From Bacteroidota bacterium (GTDB lineage: Bacteria; Bacteroidota; Bacteroidia; Chitinophagales; Chitinophagaceae): a DNA stretch of 64,000 nt. How positions within the stretch are numbered: position 1 is the first letter of the stretch; every line of letters starts with the position of its first letter. Under the pieces are notes generated by a model. It saw only the letters and a program-made list of their open reading frames with translations. It was not told where the DNA came from and ran no database searches. The translations under genes and the position numbers were made by a program. The DNA lies in the NCBI GenBank assembly GCA_016706595.1, contig JADJJH010000002.1:62001-126000 (forward strand), written 5' to 3'. This document shows positions 54,111 through 61,503 of the stretch, piece by piece.

Positions 54111-54965
54111 TTAGCTAAATTTTTGAATTTGATGATAAAGTTCTTGAATATCTATTTCGGTAAGTTTATCGCACTGGCGAATATATTCTACATAAGCGAT
54201 AAACGATTTGGTTTCATCGAAACTGCGATTCATTTTTTTTGATAGCAGCATTATAAAAGTTTCATCTAACGCATTTGTTTTCAAATTGTATTTACTTCGA
54301 ATACTTTCGAAATAGTGTAAGATCATTTTCTCACTTAAATTTTTATGATCGCGTTTTTTGAAATATAAATTTCCAACGGTTTCAACAAAATCAAGTGAAG
54401 TATTTTTAAGAGGTGAAATAATAGGTATCGCTTTTTGTCGTCGCTTACTTTCAAATACAGTATAAAATAGAAGCAATGCTATTAGCATGACAAAGGCATA
54501 AAATAATGGAGGAAATTTTAGCAAGTTACCTACATCATTTTCATGGTCCTCACGTGGTAATCGTTCATACATACTATACCAAGTCACCGATGTAGGATAT
54601 TGATAAAAGAAAGAGAAGAATTTTTCGAAGTAAGACTTATTATCGCCTTGCAACAAAAAATAATTGGTCATCGAAATGGGTGTTCTGCAAATTAAGCTAA
54701 CACCTTCACCATCAAAAGATATTATACTCGAAGGGGTATCAATATTTCGAGCATAACTCATATAATAAATATCATCATCGTAAGTGCTGTCGAGGGTAAA
54801 TCCATGTTCGACGGGTAAACCATTAAATGAATAGCTTGATTTTTGATGATTAAAAAACAGATTGATTTTTTGATTCGGAATACTATCTATGATATCAGAA
54901 AAGAATTGAATAGGATTGGTAATCTCATCTGCTTGTAAATGAAAATAGGTAAAAAGATTGGCACT
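54111..54965 (-). pseudogene. DUF4350 protein, part after the premature stop
   Basis: Downstream of TAA 54966-54968 the same frame stays open for about 284 codons to 54111. It begins SANLFTYFHLQADEI and includes one membrane segment (FPPLFYAFVMLIALLLFYTVF) and a helical cytoplasmic C-terminus. The first ATG is at 54761, in mid-domain, so this is not an independent gene. Whether any protein is made depends on readthrough or internal initiation. It still lies 1 nt before moxR. Confidence 0.75.
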
Positions 54966-55319
54966 TTAATTCTCCGAAAAAATGCAGAGTGTATTTCCAA
55001 GATGAACATATCGTTTTATTTTATCAAGCTCTAAACTATCTACCTCAAAACGCCTACAAACTACAATCGAAAGTCGTGACTTATTTACACCATAATCCGG
55101 ATGATCGAGGGCTTTATCGATTTCTCGAAATAGGTTTCTTTCGCTTTTAATATCGGCTGAAGGAAATATTTCATTTAACATTTGATAGGCGATAAAACAG
55201 CCATAAGGCTCTTTACTATTTTTGTCGAAAGTAACTTGCCACTGGGTTTGTTTTTGCTGCGAACAAGATCCCAATAGTAACATCACAAAAAGAATGAGAG
55301 TTAGTTTCGAATATTTCAT
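54966..55319 (-). CDS. DUF4350 protein, part before the premature stop
   Basis: 117 residues: lipoprotein-like signal ending LLGSC (Cys19), then the DUF4350 N-terminal domain (KEPYGCFIAYQMLNEIFPSADIK ... LSIVVCRRFEVDSLELDKIKRYVHLGNTLCIFSEN). It ends at TAA 54966-54968, where the family continues for about 280 residues, and the same reading frame does continue. The full reading would be about 402 residues, normal for DUF4350. The start overlaps the DUF4129 gene by 4 nt. Confidence 0.8.
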   Translation of the reverse strand: MKYSKLTLILFVMLLLGSCSQQKQTQWQVTFDKNSKEPYGCFIAYQMLNEIFPSADIKSERNLFREIDKALDHPDYGVNKSRLSIVVCRRFEVDSLELDKIKRYVHLGNTLCIFSEN

Positions 55320-56047
55320 ACAATTTCTTTTTGAAAGATGCTAAACCGAGTTTCTATTTCATTGTACAATGCATGGTCTATTTTAAATTCACCATACCAA
55401 ACATAATCGAAGTAACTTGTAAGCATACTAAAATTGGCTTCGTATGCCGTGCCTTTTAATTGAGTAACATAATGCCAATTCGTTTTTTCTTTTTCAAATC
55501 GAATATAGTTTTTATCATCAAGTTGTTGCAAGGTTTGCAGAAATAAAATTCTAACCGCTACTCTATAATTATTTTCTGCCAAAGCCATTTGTAAAGCCTT
55601 GTCCCATTCGGTAAAGGTTTCAATTTCTTCATAATCTAGATTTTCAGGAGTGGTTTTTTTTAATTTTTGCTTACCAAATAGGTTTTCATTTTTTAGTACC
55701 AGATGGTAAAAAATAACAAGTACTAAAATGCCAACCAAAATAAATAGGATCGCTTTAAATATACCTGAAGTAAAAAACGAGATAATATTGAATTGTGGTA
55801 ATTCAACCTGTTTTTCTTTTTTCTTTTTCAGCTTGTTATGTTCATATATAAAGGCTTTATCTTGTTTTATTTTTTCCCATTCAGTTTCATCAATCCTGCG
55901 CAAAACACTTGTATCGGATTCCTCGTCCTCTTCATCCATGGTAGATGTGCTATCAATCTGTCTTACTTCAACAGTATCCGATTGTGCAAATGCAAAGGTT
56001 GATGATTGCCATAATATAAAAACCAGAAGTATGCGTATATGCTTCAT
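55316..56047 (-). CDS. DUF4129 domain protein
   Basis: A 243-residue protein: signal peptide (ending FAFAQ), a charged extracytoplasmic segment, one transmembrane helix (AILFILVGILVLVIFYHLVL, about 96-115) and a cytoplasmic DUF4129 domain (AENNYRVAVRILFLQTLQQLDDKNYIRFEKEKTNWHYV ... YFDYVWYGEF). The family accompanies MoxR, DUF4350 and SpoIIM-like genes, probably in one envelope-stress or membrane-protein complex of unknown activity. It overlaps the DUF4350 gene by 4 nt and follows the spoIIM-like gene by 4 nt. Confidence 0.88.
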   Translation of the reverse strand: MKHIRILLVFILWQSSTFAFAQSDTVEVRQIDSTSTMDEEDEESDTSVLRRIDETEWEKIKQDKAFIYEHNKLKKKKEKQVELPQFNIISFFTSGIFKAILFILVGILVLVIFYHLVLKNENLFGKQKLKKTTPENLDYEEIETFTEWDKALQMALAENNYRVAVRILFLQTLQQLDDKNYIRFEKEKTNWHYVTQLKGTAYEANFSMLTSYFDYVWYGEFKIDHALYNEIETRFSIFQKEIV

Positions 56048-56051
56048 TCAA

Positions 56052-57017
56052 TTACTTCCTAGTTTGGGTTTGCAATAACAAACCATTTCGTTTTAATACC
56101 AATGGATAAAAAATAAAATACCATATCATAAAGGCTGCACTTAGTAATAAGATAGTAGCACTTAACCAAATGGGCATTTCGGTATGTCGTGTTACAAAAC
56201 CTTCAAAAAACGCGGCGAGAATAAAAAAGGGTATCAAGCCTACTAAAATTTTTACGGCATCTTTGGCCGAGTTTCGTAACGATTCAAGGCGTGTAAATGT
56301 ACCTGGAAATAGAAATGAATTGCCAAGAATAATACCAGCGGTTCCGGCTAAAACAATGGATGATATTTCGAGTGTTCCATGTATCCATATTACCAATACC
56401 GATTGCCATCCTAATCCCTTAGCAAAAAACATATGCTGAAAGCTTCCTAACATTATTCCGTTTTCGAATAACATATATAAAGTGCCTAAACAAGCAATCA
56501 TTCCGGTGGCAAAAACCATTAACGATACTTGAATATTATGCGCTGCGATATTTACAAACATGCCAAATTCATTCTGTTCTTTGTACACCCCAAACGGATC
56601 ACCTTTTTGAATATTTTCTTCGGTCATGTCAACATATCCATCGCCTAAAATGCTTCGTACAAATTCCGGATCCACTTGATTGGCAACCATGCCCATCACC
56701 ACAAAAAATAAAAAGAAGCAAAATGTAAACAAATAAATGGTATGGTATTTCGCAACTAACAAGGGTAGTTCATATTTCCAAAATGTATAGAGTCTGCTAA
56801 AGTCTAACTTTTTATGCCGATACAAATTTTGAAATTGTTGCGCCGCCATGGCATTCATAAAATGGGTGGTTTTGCTTTTCGGATAGAAAGTTTTTGAATA
56901 GCTTAGATCATCAATGACATGAATAAATCGATCGGCTTGTTCGTCCGGATCTTCTGTTGGTTCTAGATAGCTTTTCCAACGTTCAACATGCTTGTCTATA
57001 AATTTTCCTTCACGCAT
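56052..57017 (-). CDS. SpoIIM-family membrane protein
   Basis: A 321-residue polytopic protein, stage II sporulation protein M/DUF95 family. A soluble N-terminal part (about 1-95) is followed by about five membrane segments, with the family motifs NNIQVSLMVFATGMIACLGTLYMLFENG-like and WIHGTLEISSIVLAGTAGIILG, in which the HGxxE residues are diagnostic. In non-sporulating bacteria it pairs with RDD, DUF4129 and MoxR proteins. It is first in the leftward operon. Confidence 0.88.
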   Translation of the reverse strand: MREGKFIDKHVERWKSYLEPTEDPDEQADRFIHVIDDLSYSKTFYPKSKTTHFMNAMAAQQFQNLYRHKKLDFSRLYTFWKYELPLLVAKYHTIYLFTFCFFLFFVVMGMVANQVDPEFVRSILGDGYVDMTEENIQKGDPFGVYKEQNEFGMFVNIAAHNIQVSLMVFATGMIACLGTLYMLFENGIMLGSFQHMFFAKGLGWQSVLVIWIHGTLEISSIVLAGTAGIILGNSFLFPGTFTRLESLRNSAKDAVKILVGLIPFFILAAFFEGFVTRHTEMPIWLSATILLLSAAFMIWYFIFYPLVLKRNGLLLQTQTRK

Positions 57018-57256
57018 GGGTTCACAATGTAATACTATTTGTAATGCTAATCAATTTTAGGATGGTATGTTGGTACTATGGTTCATACATTAGTGATACT
57101 TATAGGAAGATAATTGCTATTGCCATGAAGTTCTATAGGGTAGTATCCTTTTTTGGATAAGCGAATTTTTGTGTAGAAGTCGGAGTTCATTTTTGGTAAA
57201 GATTTAGAAATATCTGATGCTTCAGTAGCCTTGATAATTTACCTTACTTTTTAATG

Positions 57257-57264
57257 TACTTTTG
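57257..57264 (+). promoter_or_regulatory. Promoter -7 box of the DUF4369-TlpA gene
   Basis: TACTTTTG ends 5 nt before ATG 57270. Confidence 0.6.
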
Positions 57265-57269
57265 CCGCC

Positions 57270-58397
57270 ATGTATACATTTATTAAATCTATTTTAGGTC
57301 TGGCATTACTTATGTTTCTATTTGCTTCTTGCAAAAAAGGGTTTTCAGTAAAAGGAAAGTTAGAAGGTATGCCAAGTCAAAGTTTTGTTTTGGAAGAATT
57401 AGCCATAGATGGAAATCGCATGGTAGATTCAGGTACAACCCTTAAAGATGGGACATTTGAGCTAGATTTTGCTTCCAATGAAGAGGCTTTGTATAGATTG
57501 AAATTTATGCAGGGCAAGTATATTTTATTGGCTTTAAAAAATGGTGATAAAGCTGAGATTTCAGGAATTTGGGATCAACTCGAAGATTATAAAATATCGG
57601 GATCGGAAGGTAGCATGTCGATGAAGAGTTTTTTAGTGAATTTGCGTGAGAACATCAACGATATGAGCACTATGAAAATGATCGTCGATTCTATTAAAGC
57701 CAATCCCGAAAAAGATTCGTTACTGGCTTCTGCTGAAGAAGATATACGGAATATCAATAGCCGCTTTTTAGATTACGTTAAAAAGTATGCCGATACTACC
57801 AAAAGTGTTGCCTGTGCATTGTTCGCCGCAAATATTATTAATCCGGCAATGGAAGGGCCGTATGTAGCTAATTTTTATAAAACCTTAGCTACTCGTTTTC
57901 CGGATTCGAAAGTGGCTAAAGATTTTATAGCGAAGTTCTTGAAAACGCCGGCACCAAAAGCAGAGGATGCGGTAGGGGCCGAACAAGGAGAGCCGGCACC
58001 GGATTTTAGTGGACAAACGCCCGATGGACAAACGATTACGTTAAGTAGTTTAAGGGGTAAATACGTGTTGGTAGATTTTTGGGCATCTTGGTGTGGACCC
58101 TGTCGAGCTGAAAATCCAAATGTAGTTGCCGCCTTCAAGCAATTTAAAGATAAGAATTTTAGTATCATCGGTATTTCATTAGACACCGATAAAGGCAAAT
58201 GGAAGGAAGCCATTGCAAAGGATGAATTAAGCTGGGCGCATATCAGCGAACTCAAAGGATGGGAAAGTACAATCGCTAGAAATTATAAAGTAGAAAGTAT
58301 ACCGGCCAATTTTTTGTTAGACCCACAAGGCAATATTATTGCGAGCAACTTACGTGGAGAAGATTTATTGAACAAATTGACTGAAGTAATTAAATAA
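57270..58397 (+). CDS. DUF4369-TlpA lipoprotein
   Basis: A 375-residue envelope protein: lipobox FASC (Cys21), an N-terminal DUF4369 domain (FSVKGKLEGMPSQSFVLEEL...), a helical middle, and a C-terminal AhpC/TlpA thioredoxin domain with the active WCGPC motif (about residue 275) and a cis-Pro in VESIPANFLLD. It is probably a periplasmic disulfide reductase anchored in a membrane. It stands alone. Confidence 0.9.
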   Translation: MYTFIKSILGLALLMFLFASCKKGFSVKGKLEGMPSQSFVLEELAIDGNRMVDSGTTLKDGTFELDFASNEEALYRLKFMQGKYILLALKNGDKAEISGIWDQLEDYKISGSEGSMSMKSFLVNLRENINDMSTMKMIVDSIKANPEKDSLLASAEEDIRNINSRFLDYVKKYADTTKSVACALFAANIINPAMEGPYVANFYKTLATRFPDSKVAKDFIAKFLKTPAPKAEDAVGAEQGEPAPDFSGQTPDGQTITLSSLRGKYVLVDFWASWCGPCRAENPNVVAAFKQFKDKNFSIIGISLDTDKGKWKEAIAKDELSWAHISELKGWESTIARNYKVESIPANFLLDPQGNIIASNLRGEDLLNKLTEVIK

Positions 58398-58591
58398 ATG
58401 TCATTGCCTTTAAAAGGTAATCGTGTCTGTTAAATGAAGCAATACGACATGTTCATGATAGATAGGTACAATTAAAAAGGTTGCTGTACAGAAGTGCTTA
58501 CAATATGCCTCCACAAATTGTTCGTTGTAAAAAAATTTCTCTGTTACAGCAACAATTTGAATTGTATTGAGGTTGATTATTTTAAAAATTC

Positions 58592-58599
58592 TATTTTTG
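58592..58599 (+). promoter_or_regulatory. Promoter -7 box of tRNA-Pro
   Basis: TATTTTTG, 32 nt before the mature tRNA 5' end, leaving a short leader for RNase P removal. Confidence 0.45.
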
Positions 58600-58631
58600 C
58601 ATTTACGTGAAAAGAGGTCATTAATATATTA

Positions 58632-58705
58632 CGGGACGTAGCTCAGCTCGGTAGAGTACACGTCTGGGGGGCGTGTGGTCGCAGGTTCAAATCCTGTCGT
58701 CCCGA
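58632..58705 (+). tRNA. tRNA-Pro (anticodon GGG)
   Basis: Acceptor stem CGGGACG/CGTCCCG is perfect. The D arm starts GCTCAGCTCGGTAGAG, the anticodon stem is CACGT/GCGTG with loop CTGGGGG (anticodon GGG at positions 34-36), and the T arm is GCAGG-TTCAAAT-CCTGT. CCA is not encoded (ACA follows the stem). It reads CCC and CCU proline codons. Confidence 0.95.
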
Positions 58706-58811
58706 CATATAATCTTAGAAGGTTTAGAAAGGCGAAAAATTTAATCTAGATTGATATTCTAATTCCCTTCCTGCTCAACCCTTTCCTTGCACTTGTAGTC
58801 TATCCTTTACA

Positions 58812-59288
58812 TTAGGTAATATCCGCCTCCTTCATTCTCTCCATCTGTTTTTTCCAATATTTTTTACCGTAAGCGCAAAATATTTCTTCACCTGCTTTTA
58901 TTTTTCTGCTGGCAATTAAACAAATATTGTCCTCTTCATCATGCATTATTCTTGCATTATTCCTAAAATTTGATTTGGTAAAACCTTGCGCATCGTTTGC
59001 AAATTTTGCAAAACAATCTGCATGCATCGAATCCATAACGTTGCCATCTAATTGGCTAATAAGATATTGATCAATACCAAGTTCGGCGCGTATATCTGCT
59101 TCGGCAAAAGTTATCACTTCACCATCAAATAAAGCGATTACTTCATCTTTATGAATCGTAATTGCCGTGTACAAACCTTGTCCAGCTCCAATCAATTGCG
59201 ATGGATGAATATATAAATAGTCGGCCTCTGGAGCTTCTATTTTACTCTCATTGACGTTCGATTCATCAAGCGCTAATTCATCTTGCAT
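58812..59288 (-). CDS. SET-domain protein
   Basis: A 158-residue protein made of one SET domain: SQLIGAGQGLYTAITIHKDEVIALFDGEVIT (N-terminal fold), MDSMHADCFAKFANDAQG....SNFRNNARI (the pseudoknot and S-adenosylmethionine-binding Asn) and IKAGEEIFCAYGKKYW. SET proteins are lysine methyltransferases, common in eukaryotes and scattered in bacteria; the substrate is unknown. The frame extends to a TTG at 59336, but ATG 59288 is the first ATG. Confidence 0.8.
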   Translation of the reverse strand: MQDELALDESNVNESKIEAPEADYLYIHPSQLIGAGQGLYTAITIHKDEVIALFDGEVITFAEADIRAELGIDQYLISQLDGNVMDSMHADCFAKFANDAQGFTKSNFRNNARIMHDEEDNICLIASRKIKAGEEIFCAYGKKYWKKQMERMKEADIT

Positions 59289-59348
59289 GGCTTGCTCGTA
59301 TTTAATTTTATGAAGCGCGAAGATAGGCTTTGACAATAATCAAACAAA

Positions 59349-60032
59349 TCAATATCCTCTGAAATTCTTTTGTAATCCTGCCGAAATAATAAACTCTACA
59401 AGATTGTAATTTAAAGGCACTGTTTCGAAAGGTTCGTATTCAAATAGCAAGGTTTCTTTAAAAAGCTTCAATGGATAATACCGAATAGCAAAATGCATAT
59501 ATACATTTCGTTTATCATCCCTAAAGGTTGAATTAATTAAACTCGTTCCTATTTCTATTGAGGGGTGAAGTTGCGGCATTTCAATTAATTTATAAGCAGG
59601 CGTGTAGGTGGTGGATACATTGCCATTTTTAATCCAGTTTTCGAAGCTCCCAAACTTGCTTATGCCTAATCCAAGATAAGGTAAGTGCGTACTAAAACTT
59701 CTTTCAATTCTAAACCCTGTACTAAAACGTAAGGTAAACTCCGGACTGCTTGCACCTGTTTTTTGACCATTTGCGTATTCATAAAACGGAACATTTCGTG
59801 GCATCACGCCTAAACCAATTCCACCCCAAAATAAATTATCACTATATCGCATATACTGAAAAGTAAAATCGGGTAAAAAGTAGGAGCCGAAAGTCTTCTG
59901 ACCCGGTTCGGTAGGTTTAAACCAAGTTTGATGCACGCCAATTCTAAAACTTAAAGCCTGAATTGATTGTGCAAACGAATGGCTCACAGAACACATGATG
60001 AGGATAACAAAAAGTTTGAAAAATTGTAACAT
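59349..60032 (-). CDS. Exported outer-membrane-like hypothetical protein
   Basis: A 227-residue protein from ATG 60032: signal peptide (MLQFFKLFVILIMCSVSHSFAQ) followed by repeated amphipathic strands (FTLRFSTGFRIE-like, YMHFAIRYYPL, FIISAGLQKNFRGY), ending in an aromatic residue. It is probably a small outer-membrane beta-barrel. The frame to 60110 is longer but has no support upstream of this ATG. It lies 12 nt upstream of the SET gene frame, so both may be one transcript. Confidence 0.55.
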   Translation of the reverse strand: MLQFFKLFVILIMCSVSHSFAQSIQALSFRIGVHQTWFKPTEPGQKTFGSYFLPDFTFQYMRYSDNLFWGGIGLGVMPRNVPFYEYANGQKTGASSPEFTLRFSTGFRIERSFSTHLPYLGLGISKFGSFENWIKNGNVSTTYTPAYKLIEMPQLHPSIEIGTSLINSTFRDDKRNVYMHFAIRYYPLKLFKETLLFEYEPFETVPLNYNLVEFIISAGLQKNFRGY

Positions 60033-60172
60033 AGGGATATAACGTAAAGGAGTGCAAGATATTGAATTTAAAAAAAGATTAAACTTGTTTTTACAGGATG
60101 TTTCAACCAATTTTCATTTGTCATATGATTGTCATATTTGACTTATCATCAAGCTTATCGCCTTTCGTAATT

Positions 60173-60180
60173 TACTTTTG
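60173..60180 (+). promoter_or_regulatory. Promoter -7 box of the hmuY-hmuR operon
   Basis: TACTTTTG, 20 nt before ATG 60201. Confidence 0.45.
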
Positions 60181-60200
60181 TGGCATAAATTAATTTAAAC

Positions 60201-61499
60201 ATGAAGAAAATAATTTTTACACTGATTTCACTCGTAACACTTGAAAATACTGCTTTTTCGCAGTGGATGGCAGATTCGGTTTTGATGGGAACCGGTTCGG
60301 TAAATGATGTGTATTTTAGTATGCAAAATGGTACTGTAAAAACAGTAGATAGTAAAGACTGGCATCTTGCCTTTTCGATGTCGCCAGGGGATAGTGCCTC
60401 AATTTGGGCAAACCATAATGCAGGAAACAGCTATGTAAAAGTGTATAATATACATAAGTCGGTAGCTGATTGGTCAACAGTAACCTTGGCTGATACAGCC
60501 ACCGCAAGAATGGGTTACAATAACGATAAGGGTTGGTTTCAAGGTGCATTAAACGACTTACCTCGTGCGTCTATTTTTAGTTTTGGATGGGGAACTTACG
60601 ATTTAACCTCACATAATATTTATGGCGATTCGATGTTTATCATCAAAGCCAATAATATTTTTTATAAGGTAGCCATCGACTCATTAAAATCCATACCAAT
60701 GGAATATTATTTCCGAATCGAAGATTTAACCACACCGGGTGCTATGATTGTGGATACCATTAAAAAAGGTACAACCTACCCGAATAATATTTTTGCCTAT
60801 TACAATTTAGCCACTGCTGCCGATTCGGTTCGTGAACCTGCAAGCGCTAACTGGGAATTAGTGTTTAATCGCTATAATAGTTTTGTTGATATGGGCACAG
60901 GTCCGGTTCCTTATCCTGTTATTGGCGCACTAAGCAATAAAGGGGTTAAGGTTTCAAAAGCCAATGGCGATCATGTGGATACCGCATTTCTTTATTTTGG
61001 AACTTATGTTATGCCTTGGCCTGCAGATAGCAATAAAATTTCGGCAGTTGGTTACGATTGGAAATCATTTACACCACCGGGTGGCCCATGGGTAGTGCCT
61101 GATTCTGTATCTTATTTCATTCACGATAAAGCTGGAAGTTTGTATCAATTGCAATTCACCGGCTATAACGGAAGCGGTCCGGGTGTTATTTATTTAAGAA
61201 GAAGATTAGTGGTACCGACTTCGGTGAATGATATCGAATCGAATATTTCACAGTACGAAATTTTCCCTAACCCTGCGCAAGCTCATGTGAATTTGATGCT
61301 TGAAAGTAAAGAAAATACTTCTGCAAATTTGATGATTACGAATTTACATGGTCAAGTAGTTATGCAACAAAAAGTAAGCTTATCACAAGGTTTAAATAAT
61401 TATCAATTGAACGTTTCGGGCTTATCGGCCGGAAATTATATTCTTTCATTGAATGGCACTCAAATTGCAATTCGTGAAAAATTAAGTATCGCAAAATAA
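60201..61499 (+). CDS. HmuY-like heme-binding protein with T9SS type A domain
   Basis: A 432-residue secreted protein. Signal peptide (ending AFSQ, no lipobox Cys), then a HmuY-type domain (about 20-345) with the WHLAFSM and WELVFNRYNSF strands, the GWGTYDLTSHNIYGDSMFIIK segment, and KISAVGYDWKSFTPP. A C-terminal type A sorting domain follows (YEIFPNPAQAHVNL ... NLHGQVVMQQ ... LSGLSAGNYILSL). HmuY proteins bind heme outside the cell and pass it to HmuR. The next gene is a HmuR-like receptor 4 nt after the stop. Heme ligands are not identifiable by eye. Confidence 0.8.
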   Translation: MKKIIFTLISLVTLENTAFSQWMADSVLMGTGSVNDVYFSMQNGTVKTVDSKDWHLAFSMSPGDSASIWANHNAGNSYVKVYNIHKSVADWSTVTLADTATARMGYNNDKGWFQGALNDLPRASIFSFGWGTYDLTSHNIYGDSMFIIKANNIFYKVAIDSLKSIPMEYYFRIEDLTTPGAMIVDTIKKGTTYPNNIFAYYNLATAADSVREPASANWELVFNRYNSFVDMGTGPVPYPVIGALSNKGVKVSKANGDHVDTAFLYFGTYVMPWPADSNKISAVGYDWKSFTPPGGPWVVPDSVSYFIHDKAGSLYQLQFTGYNGSGPGVIYLRRRLVVPTSVNDIESNISQYEIFPNPAQAHVNLMLESKENTSANLMITNLHGQVVMQQKVSLSQGLNNYQLNVSGLSAGNYILSLNGTQIAIREKLSIAK

Positions 61500-61503
61500 T
61501 TTG

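Noticed and set aside
54966..54968. Recoding of TAA as an amino acid
   Set aside because: Many other genes in the window end with TAA at their natural C-termini, so a changed code is not supported.
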